This document shows positions 9,454-17,446 of a DNA stretch of 64,000 bases, in pieces. A program made the translations under genes and the position numbers. Where the stretch lies: positions 62,001 through 126,000 of the forward strand of contig CAMWNI010000004.1 in NCBI GenBank assembly GCA_947175545.1. The letters are read 5' to 3'. The DNA comes from an uncultured Porphyromonadaceae bacterium (lineage in GTDB: Bacteria; Bacteroidota; Bacteroidia; Bacteroidales; Muribaculaceae). The notes beneath the pieces were generated by a model. It had not been told where the DNA came from and did no database searches. It was given only the letters and a program-made list of their open reading frames with translations. How positions within the stretch are numbered: position 1 is the stretch's first letter; every line of letters starts with the position of its first letter.

Positions 9454-11493
9454 TCAAATCCGACGAAGCACCATCGCCGTACGCGGAGGCAGATAGAGCT
9501 TAAGCCATTCGCGGCCCGCCGGCGCGTAAAGTTCGTCGAACTGCGTCAGATGACGTGTACCCGGGTCAATGTTGCCATATCCGCCAAACTCGGGCGAATC
9601 CGTTGAAAGCACGCACTCATACTCGCCCGCCGGAGCCAAGACACCATAGCCCTGGAATGCCTGCGTCGGCGAGAAGTTAAAGACAAATACGAGGTCCTCG
9701 CGCATGAACGCGAGAATCTGGTCGTCATCTTTCTCCCAAAGTTTGACAACCGGCGATTTCTCAATGCCCTTCCGGCCTCCAATGAGGTGAATCATCGCAT
9801 TGTCGAAATCGTTGAGCATATAGTATTTCAGATAGTCGCTGTCAACGAGTTCCCATTGGCGGCGGGCATATTTGTAGCTCCAGCCGTTACCCTCACGCGG
9901 GAAATCAATCCATTCCGGATGGCCCCATTCATTGCCCATGAAGTTCAGATAGCCGCCATTGATGGTTGCGAGAGTCACAAGGCGTATCATCTTGTGGAGG
10001 GCCATGCCGCGCGCAATTGTCGCGTCAGTGTCGTCCTTGGCCATATGCCAATACATCGCAGCATCCATCAATCGGAAAATCACAGTCTTATCTCCGACAA
10101 GAGCCTGGTCGTGACTCTCGACATAACTGATTGTCTTTTCATCGGCACGCCGGTTTGTCAGTTCCCAGAAAATCGACGTCGGATGCCAGTCCTCGTCTTT
10201 CTTTTCCTTGAGTGTACGAATCCAGTAGTCGGGAATACCCATAGCCATCCTATAATCGAATCCGAGGCCGCCATGCTTGACCGGCAGGGCCAGACCGGGC
10301 ATACCGCTCATCTCCTCCGCAATCGTGATTGCATGCTTGTTAACGCTATGAATCAGCATATTCGCAAGCGAAAGATAAGTAATCGCATTCGTATCCTGAC
10401 CTCCGTTATAGTAGTCATCATAACCGCCGAAGGCCTGTCCGAGTCCGTGATTGAGATAGAGCATCGACGTCACTCCGTCAAACCGGAATCCGTCAAAGTG
10501 ATACTCTTCAAGCCAGAACCGGCAGTTACTCAGCAGGAAGTAGAGAACGTCGTTCTTCCCGTAATCGAAACAGAGCGAATCCCATGCCGGATGCTCCCGG
10601 CGGCCGCCGCTGTAGAAGTAAAGATTCGGATTCCCGTCAAGACGGCCAAGACCCTCAACTTCATTCTTTACTGCATGAGAGTGTACAATGTCCATTATGA
10701 CGGCAATACCTCTGGAATGAGCGTCATCAATCAAACGCTTAAGGTCTTCGGGAGTGCCGAATTTACTGCTGGCCGCATAAAAGGAACTTACATGATAACC
10801 GAACGAGCCATAGTAAGGATGCTCCTGTATCGCCATAATCTGAATGCAGTTATAGCCGCCCTTCTGGATTCGCGGCAGGATGTTGACACGGAATTCCTCG
10901 TAGGTTCCAATGCCCTCCTTATCCTGAGCCATGCCTATGTGACATTCGTATATCAGCAGTGGATCGCCGTCAGGCCTGAAACGTTTGACACGCCATTTGT
11001 ATGGCTCTTCGGGCGCCCATACCTGAGCGGAAAACACCGGACTGTCTGGAGCCTGGACAACGCGCTGCGCATAAGCGGGAATACGTTCGCCGCTGCCACC
11101 GTCCCACTCAACCAACATCTTGAAATATTGGCCGTGTTTCAGCTGGTCAGATTTGAGCTTAAGTTCCCAGTCTCCGTAAGTTCCCTTGATCTTCTTTAAT
11201 TTATAAGTGCGGTTTGGCTTCCATCCGTTGAAATCGCCAATGAGATAAATAGCCGTTGCATTGGGCGCATACTCCCTGAACACCCAGCCGTCAGCCGTCC
11301 GGTGAAGGCCGAAATACTCGTAGGCGTTCGCAAAGTTCTTAAGCGAGCCGGACTGAGCCGTCAGTTCCGCCTCCTTACGCAGAACCTCCTGGTGGCGACC
11401 CTCAATAGCGTCTGTAAAAGGGGCCAGCCACGGATCATTTTTAATCAATTTCAGGCGCGATTTGCGCACCTTTCCCGGGGTTTTCATGGTCAA
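9454..11493 (-). CDS. glgB: 1,4-alpha-glucan branching enzyme
   Basis: 679 aa cytosolic GH13 enzyme (subfamily 8/9 type) that introduces alpha-1,6 branches into glycogen. An N-terminal CBM48-like domain (about 55-150; EYAPNATAIYLIGDFNGW) precedes the catalytic barrel. Motifs are MDIVHSHAVKNE (region I), DGFRFDGVTSM with the predicted nucleophile Asp339, IAEEMSGMPG with the acid Glu393/394, and YVESHDQ with the stabilising Asp462. The length fits the eukaryote-like short branching enzymes common in Bacteroidota. A TATATTTG core promoter lies at 11514-11521. The sialidase gene follows 60 bp downstream on the same strand; that gap has no clear terminator, so read-through is possible. Confidence 0.95.
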   Translation of the reverse strand: MTMKTPGKVRKSRLKLIKNDPWLAPFTDAIEGRHQEVLRKEAELTAQSGSLKNFANAYEYFGLHRTADGWVFREYAPNATAIYLIGDFNGWKPNRTYKLKKIKGTYGDWELKLKSDQLKHGQYFKMLVEWDGGSGERIPAYAQRVVQAPDSPVFSAQVWAPEEPYKWRVKRFRPDGDPLLIYECHIGMAQDKEGIGTYEEFRVNILPRIQKGGYNCIQIMAIQEHPYYGSFGYHVSSFYAASSKFGTPEDLKRLIDDAHSRGIAVIMDIVHSHAVKNEVEGLGRLDGNPNLYFYSGGRREHPAWDSLCFDYGKNDVLYFLLSNCRFWLEEYHFDGFRFDGVTSMLYLNHGLGQAFGGYDDYYNGGQDTNAITYLSLANMLIHSVNKHAITIAEEMSGMPGLALPVKHGGLGFDYRMAMGIPDYWIRTLKEKKDEDWHPTSIFWELTNRRADEKTISYVESHDQALVGDKTVIFRLMDAAMYWHMAKDDTDATIARGMALHKMIRLVTLATINGGYLNFMGNEWGHPEWIDFPREGNGWSYKYARRQWELVDSDYLKYYMLNDFDNAMIHLIGGRKGIEKSPVVKLWEKDDDQILAFMREDLVFVFNFSPTQAFQGYGVLAPAGEYECVLSTDSPEFGGYGNIDPGTRHLTQFDELYAPAGREWLKLYLPPRTAMVLRRI

Positions 11494-11513
11494 ATGCTTT
11501 TGTTATAACATTG

Positions 11514-11544
11514 CAAATATACGCAAATTATACGACATCCGCAA
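11514..11544 (-). promoter_or_regulatory. promoter for glgB
   Basis: On the minus strand TATATTTG (11521-11514) matches the Bacteroidota -7 consensus TAnnTTTG. A TTG at 11544-11542 lies 20 bp further upstream, the spacing expected for the -33 element. Transcription would start near 11508, giving a leader of about 15-20 nt before the glgB ATG at 11493. Confidence 0.55.
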
Positions 11545-11596
11545 CAACCTGAATCCGCCCATTTCAAAATCCTTGAAAAATTTTTCGACAAAAGAC

Positions 11597-11627
11597 TTGA
11601 CAAAGGTCGAAAAATATTGTAACTTTG
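11597..11627 (+). promoter_or_regulatory. strong consensus promoter reading into a non-coding region
   Basis: TTG (11597-11599), 20 bp, then TAACTTTG (11620-11627): both elements of the Bacteroidota housekeeping promoter with consensus spacing. The next protein gene on this strand is rpiB at 11931, which has its own promoter, so this one probably drives a non-coding RNA starting near 11634. Confidence 0.6.
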
Positions 11628-11633
11628 CAATCG

Positions 11634-11875
11634 TTTTAACAACAACATGACAGCATCCTGACATTTCAGAGACAGTCATCTCTCGTAAATCTTTGCCATG
11701 AGATTATGATTTCGAGGTTACTTGGTTGCGCAAACCGTCAGCAATGCGGCTTGCTTCATAAATATGTCCCCCGAAAAGAGTAATCTTTCCGTGTCTGTTC
11801 TTGCCCGGTTAACGACCTGTGGAGAGAAGACCTTGGCAATCGGTTTTAAATTCGACACTTCCGGACTCCGGAATG
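11634..11875 (+). ncRNA. candidate structured small RNA (possibly 6S-like)
   Basis: The 437-bp gap between glgB and rpiB has no plausible protein gene. From the predicted start near 11634 the sequence can form a 5' hairpin (GAGACAGTCATCTCTC), a closing stem TTGCCA (11693-11698)/TGGCAA (11834-11839), a nested stem AGATTA (11701-11706)/TAATCT (11781-11786) and an inner hairpin AGCAA (11740-11744)/TTGCT (11751-11755). A TTCCGG-ACT-CCGGAA hairpin (11859-11873) followed by T-rich sequence could end the transcript. About 240 nt with a long closed rod would suit 6S RNA, but I cannot match it to a known family by eye; it could also be a long leader of rpiB. Confidence 0.35.
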
Positions 11876-11891
11876 TCATTTTCTACATTTT

Positions 11892-11923
11892 TTTGGTTTG
11901 ATGCGCGCTTTTTGTTAAATTTG
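11892..11923 (+). promoter_or_regulatory. promoter for rpiB, start codon almost at the transcript end
   Basis: TTTG (11892-11895) and TAAATTTG (11916-11923) with 20 bp between them. The -7 element ends only 7 bp before the rpiB ATG at 11931, so the transcript should start at or within a few bases of the start codon (leaderless or nearly so). Confidence 0.6.
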
Positions 11924-11930
11924 CAGCCGT

Positions 11931-12374
11931 ATGAAACTTGGAATTTGTAGCGACCACGCCGGCTTTGAACTCAAAGCGCTGGTTATCAAAACGCTCTCGG
12001 AGCGAGGAATCGAAGTAAAGGATTTCGGCACTCATTCTGCCGAATCATGTGACTATCCGGACTTTGCCCACCCCTGCGCCTCGGCGCTGGAATCAGGCGA
12101 GGTTTATCCCGCAATCGGCATCTGCGGCAGCGGCAACGGCATCGCAATGACCCTGAACAAGCATCAGGGAGTGCGCGCCGCAATCTGCTGGGAGCCGGAA
12201 CTGGCACAACTGGCACGCGCCCATAACAACGCCAACTGCCTGGTGCTTCCGGCCCGATTCATTCCTCAGGAACTTGCCTTGGAGATTGTCGACACGTTCC
12301 TCGCATCTGACTTTGAAGGCGGCCGCCATCAGGCCCGCGTCGAAAAGATTGCGCTGAATGGTTGCTCCTGCTGA
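11931..12374 (+). CDS. rpiB: ribose-5-phosphate isomerase B
   Basis: 147 aa cytosolic enzyme that interconverts ribose 5-phosphate and ribulose 5-phosphate in the pentose phosphate pathway. Family motifs: SDHAGFELK near the N-terminus, the catalytic Cys in GICGSGNGI (Cys65), and MTLNKHQGVRAA and ARAHNNANCLVLPAR for phosphate binding. Full family length. The stop overlaps the start of the downstream TRIC-family gene by 17 bp, indicating co-translation. The promoter core lies almost on the start codon. Confidence 0.95.
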   Translation: MKLGICSDHAGFELKALVIKTLSERGIEVKDFGTHSAESCDYPDFAHPCASALESGEVYPAIGICGSGNGIAMTLNKHQGVRAAICWEPELAQLARAHNNANCLVLPARFIPQELALEIVDTFLASDFEGGRHQARVEKIALNGCSC

Positions 12375-13011
12375 AGAGACGTTTCTTTATATCGTCGAGA
12401 TGATTGGCGCATTTGCCGCCGCAATCTCAGGCATCCGTCTGGCCGCACTGAAGCGGTTCGACTGGTTCGGCGCCTACATTGTCGGACTCGTAACGGCTCT
12501 CGGCGGCGGCACTTTGCGTGACATGATGCTCGGCAATCCGGTTTTCTGGGTTGCCAGCCTCAGGATGTTCCTCAGCTACTTCATCGGAACCGCCATTTCG
12601 ATGGTCATTGTTGTGGTTTTCAGTTCCGTCCTTGTCCGACGCGAAAAAGCCCTGCTTGTCTTTGACGCAATCGGACTTGCAATGTTCACCGTAATCGGAC
12701 TTGAAAAGGCGCTTACCGACGGTCGCCCGATGGGAATCGCAATCGCGATGGGCCTGGTGACCGGTGCGTTCGGCGGAGTCCTGCGCGACATTCTGATTAA
12801 CGAGGAGCCACTGATTTTCCGCAAAGATATTTACGCGATGGCGTCGCTGCTTGGCGGAGTGGCATACTGGGGCATAGCGTGCATGGGTGGCAGTGCGGAA
12901 CTGTCGGCCCTTGGCTGCATGGCTTCATGTATAACAATCCGCATGTTCGCACTGAAATACGGATGGGCGCTCCCGATTTTCCGCCCCGTCAAACACCAAA
13001 AAGAGGAATAA
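12358..13011 (+). CDS. trimeric intracellular cation (TRIC) channel family membrane protein (UPF0126)
   Basis: 217 aa, about seven transmembrane segments. Prokaryotic TRIC proteins form trimeric potassium-permeable channels in the inner membrane. The two signature glycine/arginine motifs of the inverted repeat are present: GGGTLRDMMLG (about residues 44-54) and FGGVLRDILI (about 138-147). The start lies inside the 3' end of rpiB (17-bp overlap). After the stop a 30-bp gap with a promoter core leads to the NAD(P)HX repair gene. Confidence 0.88.
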   Translation: MVAPAEETFLYIVEMIGAFAAAISGIRLAALKRFDWFGAYIVGLVTALGGGTLRDMMLGNPVFWVASLRMFLSYFIGTAISMVIVVVFSSVLVRREKALLVFDAIGLAMFTVIGLEKALTDGRPMGIAIAMGLVTGAFGGVLRDILINEEPLIFRKDIYAMASLLGGVAYWGIACMGGSAELSALGCMASCITIRMFALKYGWALPIFRPVKHQKEE

Positions 13012-13026
13012 TTCATAAAAAATCGC

Positions 13027-13034
13027 TATATTTG
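13027..13034 (+). promoter_or_regulatory. possible promoter core for nnr
   Basis: TATATTTG lies 7 bp before the ATG at 13042, in the short gap after the TRIC gene. It matches the -7 consensus, but no good TTTG is found at the -33 position. If used, it gives a nearly leaderless transcript, as at rpiB. Confidence 0.4.
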
Positions 13035-13041
13035 CGCTGTA

Positions 13042-14559
13042 ATGAAAATATTCACAACTGACCAAATAAAAAAAATCGACCGCGCCACAATCGAAAACGA
13101 GGGCGTCACTTCGCTCCAGCTAATTGAGCGTGTCGCCGAAGGCGTGACGTGCGAAGTGGTCAGTATGCTGACCGCCTCGTCGCGAATCGCCATCTTTGCC
13201 GGCCCGGGAAATAACGGGGCCGACGCTTTGGCGTCCGCACGAATGCTCTATGAGCAGGGCTATCAGCCCGAGGTGTTCCTCTTCAACATCGGCGGCGATA
13301 AACTCGGCGAAGACTGTGCCGCCTGTCGCGACCGGCTTCTCGAAGTTGCCCCGGACGCGGACTTCACCGAAGTCGTCAAGCAGTTCAACCGTCCTCATCT
13401 GTCGCCAAACCATATTGTTATCGACGGACTGTTCGGCACCGGCCTGCGCGAGGCTCTCAGCGGAGGATTCCGTGAACTTGTCAAGTACATTGACGACTCG
13501 CGCGCAAGGGTCATCAGCATTGACATTCCCTCCGGCCTGTTCGGCGACTGGAATCCGAACGCTGTTCACCGCAACATGATGCACGCTGACCTGACCCTCG
13601 CGATTCAGTTTCCGCACCTGAGTTTCTTCATGGCGGAAAATGCCGAAGTCGTCGGCCGCTGGAAAACGCTTGACATAGGCCTGAGCCAGGCAGAAATCCG
13701 CAAGACCACGGCTCCGTTCTATCTGGTTGAGCGCACCGACGTCCGCAAACTGATGCGCCGACGGCCGGAATTCTGCTCCAAAGCTGACTTTGGCTCGGCA
13801 ATGCTGATTGCAGGCAGTTACGGAATGATGGGCGCGGCGGTCATGGCCGCACGAAGCGCACTGCGCGCCGGAGCCGGCAAGGTCAGCGTCTTTTCGCCCC
13901 GATGCGGATATGAAATCATGCAGACGGCCGTACCTGAGTCAATGTTCATTGCGGCCAACAGCGACATTCACATTACAGGCATCCGCCTGCCCTATGCTTA
14001 CAACGCAATCGGCATAGGTCCTGGAATCGGGACCGCCGACGCAACCGTCGACGCCCTTGAGCAGTTCCTTCAGGACCGCAAGGAACCGGTTGTTCTTGAC
14101 GCCGACGCCCTCAACTGCATCGCCCGCCGTCAGAGCCTGCTCCACCGCATTCCGGTTCTATCCGTCCTGACGCCTCACGCCGGCGAATTTGACCGGATCT
14201 TCGGCCAGCAACCGAGTTCTGAAGCCCGTTTGGTCAAGGCAATCGAAGTGGCCCGCTATCACAACATTCTGATTGTTCTCAAAGGACGATACACTACCAT
14301 TATCCGACCGGACGGACGACTCTACTTCAATTCGTCGGGCAATCCCGCAATGGCCACCCCCGGATCCGGCGACGTCCTGACCGGAGTTATCACGGCCTTG
14401 ATGGCCCAGGGTTATCGACCGGAAGTCGCAGCCTTGTGCGGAGTCTATATCCACGGTCTTGCGGGCGACATGGCCGCCGAAACCGAGGGCCAATACGGCG
14501 TGACGGCAGGCGACATCGCCGCCAACGTCGGCCGTGCAATCAAATCTGTTCTAAACTGA
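13042..14559 (+). CDS. nnr: bifunctional NAD(P)H-hydrate epimerase / ADP-dependent NAD(P)H-hydrate dehydratase
   Basis: 505 aa fusion protein that repairs damaged NAD(P)H: the N-terminal YjeF_N domain (1-210) epimerises R-NAD(P)HX and the C-terminal kinase-like domain (about 225-500) dehydrates S-NAD(P)HX. Visible motifs: FAGPGNNGADAL (N-terminal), IDGLFGTGL and ISIDIPSGL, then GIGPGIGT, VLDADALN, LTPHAGEFDRIFG and PGSGDVLTGVI with the catalytic Asp in the C-terminal domain. Full length for the fused form. The downstream DUF4831 gene begins 5 bp after the stop. Confidence 0.93.
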   Translation: MKIFTTDQIKKIDRATIENEGVTSLQLIERVAEGVTCEVVSMLTASSRIAIFAGPGNNGADALASARMLYEQGYQPEVFLFNIGGDKLGEDCAACRDRLLEVAPDADFTEVVKQFNRPHLSPNHIVIDGLFGTGLREALSGGFRELVKYIDDSRARVISIDIPSGLFGDWNPNAVHRNMMHADLTLAIQFPHLSFFMAENAEVVGRWKTLDIGLSQAEIRKTTAPFYLVERTDVRKLMRRRPEFCSKADFGSAMLIAGSYGMMGAAVMAARSALRAGAGKVSVFSPRCGYEIMQTAVPESMFIAANSDIHITGIRLPYAYNAIGIGPGIGTADATVDALEQFLQDRKEPVVLDADALNCIARRQSLLHRIPVLSVLTPHAGEFDRIFGQQPSSEARLVKAIEVARYHNILIVLKGRYTTIIRPDGRLYFNSSGNPAMATPGSGDVLTGVITALMAQGYRPEVAALCGVYIHGLAGDMAAETEGQYGVTAGDIAANVGRAIKSVLN

Positions 14560-14564
14560 ATTTT

Positions 14565-15650
14565 ATGAAAAAAATACTCGCGCTAACGCTCCTTGCCGCC
14601 TCCGCCCTGCCGTCAATGGCCCAGCAGGTCACCAAGCTCTCCGCCACAAAAGCCAACGACTACGGCATTGTATATTCTCTGCCGCAGACAGCCTTGCACA
14701 TCAGTCTTGAGGCTGAAGGCACCGTTAAAACCCCCGGCGAGTTCTATCAGTATGCAGAGCGATATCTCGGCTCGCAAGCCGCCAAAGGCGCCATCGCAAA
14801 ACCGTCGTCAAGCTGGAAACTGACCGGAGCCTCGATTACGCCCGTCGGCGTTCCCCGGACCTCGGGCGAAACCTGGCTCATGCAGTTCAAGAGCGGAACG
14901 CCGGTTTTCGCAATGGTCAACGCCCAGGGCCTCCCCCTTGCAATCGGCACAGAAGTTGACGAGCCGTCAACAGACACTCCTGATCAGACCGGCCGACGCA
15001 CCACCACTCAGCCGGACCGCACCGCCGCCCGCTACGCCATGACCGAAGACATGGTCCAGAGTTCATCTCTGGCCAAGCGTGCGGCCCTCGCAGCAGCCCA
15101 GATTATGGAACTCCGCCGCAGCCGTCAGGACTACTTGACCGGCCAGGCTGACCAGATGCCTGACGGTGCTGCACTGAAAATCATTCTTGACAACATCAAT
15201 GCCCAGGAAGAGGCTCTGACCGCCATGTTTCTCGGAACCGTCGTCAAGCGCACAGAGGCGACCGTCGTGACGGTCACGCCCGACGCGTCAGGCGAGTCAG
15301 ACCTGGTTATTGCGCGTCTGAACCCGACAAAAGGGTTTGTTGACGCCGACGACCTCAGCGGCGCCCCGGTCTATCTTGACGTGACCGTCACTGACCGAGG
15401 CAAAATGCCTGTAAACGAAAAGGGTGAAACAAAAAAATTCCCAAAGAACGGAGTTGCATACTGTATTCCCGGCTCAGGTTCGGCAAGCGTTGACTTCGGA
15501 GGCCGCACGTTCTGTTCCCGCCCGGTCAGCCTTGCCCAGTCAGGCGTCGTCTACGGGCTTGATCCATCAATTTTCACTGACAAAAAGTCACGCGCCTACG
15601 TCATTTTTGACCCAACAACGGGCGGAATCCGCGAATTAGGCACAAAGTAA
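14565..15650 (+). CDS. secreted DUF4831 family protein
   Basis: 361 aa with a signal peptide (MKKILALTLLAASALPSMAQ). I start it at 14565 because the upstream extension overlaps nnr in another frame and lacks a signal sequence. The body resembles DUF4831, a periplasmic family found almost only in Bacteroidota: KANDYGIVYSLPQTALHISL, a YLG block, then a long helical stretch (MTEDMVQSSSLAKRAALAAAQIMELRRSR) and a C-terminal beta domain ending GGIRELGTK. No enzymatic role is known to me. It lies 5 bp after nnr and 10 bp before dapA, so it is part of the same run. Confidence 0.78.
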   Translation: MKKILALTLLAASALPSMAQQVTKLSATKANDYGIVYSLPQTALHISLEAEGTVKTPGEFYQYAERYLGSQAAKGAIAKPSSSWKLTGASITPVGVPRTSGETWLMQFKSGTPVFAMVNAQGLPLAIGTEVDEPSTDTPDQTGRRTTTQPDRTAARYAMTEDMVQSSSLAKRAALAAAQIMELRRSRQDYLTGQADQMPDGAALKIILDNINAQEEALTAMFLGTVVKRTEATVVTVTPDASGESDLVIARLNPTKGFVDADDLSGAPVYLDVTVTDRGKMPVNEKGETKKFPKNGVAYCIPGSGSASVDFGGRTFCSRPVSLAQSGVVYGLDPSIFTDKKSRAYVIFDPTTGGIRELGTK

Positions 15651-15660
15651 ACTTCACTCT

Positions 15661-16545
15661 ATGTCACGGGTTAACCTAAAAGGAATGGGAGTTGCACTGA
15701 TAACTCCCTTCAAGAGCGACAAAACAATCGATTTCCAGGCCCTTGCTCACCTGGTTGAATATCAGATCCGCTGTGGAATCGACTTTATTGTAGTACTCGG
15801 AACCACGGCCGAGACCCCCACTCTGACTGCCGACGAGCGCCGCCAGGTGCGTGATTTCGTCGCCCAACGCGTCAATGGACGCGTTCCACTGGTTCTTGGT
15901 CTCGGCGGAAACAACACGATGGGCGTAATCGAAGAAATCCGCCTGACGGACCTGAGAGCCTACGATGCAATTCTCTCCGTCGTGCCTTACTATAACAAAC
16001 CATCGCAAGAGGGCATATATCAACACTATGCGGCGATTGCAGCGGCAGCGCCGGTGCCAATTGTTCTCTACAACGTTCCGGGCCGCACGGGCGTCAACAT
16101 GACGGCCGAAACAACCTTGCGCCTGGCTCAGGACTTTCCTGAAAAAATCATCGCCGTCAAGGAGGCGAGCGGCAATTTCACGCAGATTGACGACATTATC
16201 AAGCGTAAACCCGCCGACTTCATGGTCATTTCCGGCGACGACGGAATTACCTTCCCGCTGATTACGCTCGGAGCCGTCGGCGTCATCTCGGTGATTGGCA
16301 ATGCGTTCCCTAAGGAGTTCAGCCGCATGGTGCGCCTGGCCCTCGAGGGCGACTTCGCGAATGCCCTTCAGATTCACCACAAGTTCACGGAGCTGTTCTC
16401 GCTGCTGTTTGTCGACGGCAATCCCGCCGGTGTCAAGTGCTTGCTCCACGCCATGGGCTACATTGAGAATGAGTTGCGTCTGCCGCTGGTTCCGACACGC
16501 ATCACAACTTACGATAAAATCCGCAACGTACTCGAGCGTCTATGA
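15661..16545 (+). CDS. dapA: 4-hydroxy-tetrahydrodipicolinate synthase
   Basis: 294 aa cytosolic aldolase-class enzyme that condenses pyruvate and aspartate semialdehyde in lysine/meso-DAP synthesis. Visible motifs: LGTTAETPTL (residues about 46-55), the VPYYNKPSQEG block (108-118), LYNVPGRTG with the catalytic Tyr137, and the Schiff-base lysine Lys167 in AVKEASGN. The stop overlaps the rsmA start by 4 bp (ATGA arrangement). Confidence 0.96.
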   Translation: MSRVNLKGMGVALITPFKSDKTIDFQALAHLVEYQIRCGIDFIVVLGTTAETPTLTADERRQVRDFVAQRVNGRVPLVLGLGGNNTMGVIEEIRLTDLRAYDAILSVVPYYNKPSQEGIYQHYAAIAAAAPVPIVLYNVPGRTGVNMTAETTLRLAQDFPEKIIAVKEASGNFTQIDDIIKRKPADFMVISGDDGITFPLITLGAVGVISVIGNAFPKEFSRMVRLALEGDFANALQIHHKFTELFSLLFVDGNPAGVKCLLHAMGYIENELRLPLVPTRITTYDKIRNVLERL

Positions 16546-17330
16546 CCGGCAAAGTCAAACCAAAAAAGGCTCTTGGCCAACATTTCCTGACGGACCTGAA
16601 TGTTGCCGAACGCATTGCGCGCACGCTTGACTCCGCGCCGGAACTTCCGGTGCTGGAGGTCGGACCCGGCATGGGGGTGTTGACGCAGTTTCTGCTGAGC
16701 CACGGACGCGACGTCAAGGTTGTTGAACTTGATACAGAAAGCGTCGATTATCTGAAAGCGAACTTTCCGCAACTGGGCGAGAACAACCGCATTATCGAAG
16801 CTGACTTTCTGCGTCTGAACCTGCGCGAGGTCATGGGCGACGGTGAATTTGCCGTCATCGGCAACTATCCTTACAATATTTCATCGCAGATTTTTTTCCA
16901 TATTCTTGATTTCCGCGAGCAGATTCCGTTTTGCTCCGGCATGCTTCAGCGCGAAGTTGCAGAGCGACTGGCCGCCATTCCCGGCACGAAGGCACGCGGC
17001 ATCCTCTCGGTGTTGCTCCAGATGTGGTACGACGTGCAGTATCTGTTCACAGTCAGCGAAGGAGTGTTCAATCCGCCGCCAAAGGTCAAAAGCGGAGTAA
17101 TCAAACTGACCCGCAACGGCCGCATTGACCCGGGCTGTGACCTCGACCTGTTCAAGAAAGTAGTCAAAACAACCTTTGGACAGCGCCGCAAAACAATCCG
17201 CAATTCAATCCGTGCCATCGCTCCTGACTTTCCGACAACCCATCCTCTTGCCGGCATGCGCCCCGAGCAGCTGACCGTCGAGCAGTTCATCTCGCTGACC
17301 AACGACGTCAACGCCCTCCGGTGGGGATGA
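16542..17330 (+). CDS. rsmA: 16S rRNA (adenine(1518)-N(6)/adenine(1519)-N(6))-dimethyltransferase
   Basis: 262 aa SAM-dependent enzyme (KsgA) that dimethylates two adenines near the 3' end of 16S rRNA late in 30S assembly. Motifs: KKALGQHFLTD at the N-terminus, SAM-binding EVGPGMGVLT (39-48), VVELD, and the catalytic NYPYNISSQ (about residue 108). A C-terminal helical domain includes GQRRKTIRNS. The first ATG overlaps dapA by 4 bp. A 116-bp gap follows before the bile-salt-hydrolase-like gene. Confidence 0.96.
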   Translation: MTGKVKPKKALGQHFLTDLNVAERIARTLDSAPELPVLEVGPGMGVLTQFLLSHGRDVKVVELDTESVDYLKANFPQLGENNRIIEADFLRLNLREVMGDGEFAVIGNYPYNISSQIFFHILDFREQIPFCSGMLQREVAERLAAIPGTKARGILSVLLQMWYDVQYLFTVSEGVFNPPPKVKSGVIKLTRNGRIDPGCDLDLFKKVVKTTFGQRRKTIRNSIRAIAPDFPTTHPLAGMRPEQLTVEQFISLTNDVNALRWG

Positions 17331-17399
17331 GGGAAATACCAGACAAAAATACAGGATACGGAATTATATAGGAAGGGGTGAGAACCAAAGTGGCAGTGA

Positions 17400-17426
17400 A
17401 GATGTTTTAAAAGAAACAAAACATCT
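17400..17426 (+). terminator. hairpin between rsmA and the choloylglycine hydrolase gene
   Basis: AGATGTTTT (17400-17408) and AAAACATCT (17418-17426) form a perfect 9-bp stem with a 9-nt loop, 20 bp before the next ATG. There is no clean T-run. It could end the rsmA transcript or act in the leader of the next gene; which one cannot be told. Confidence 0.35.
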
Positions 17427-17446
17427 AACTATTATTCAACACACGT

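Noticed and set aside
9787-11199. 470-codon open frame antisense to glgB
   Set aside because: The glgB frame carries all catalytic motifs; the antisense frame shows no motif and follows from codon bias.
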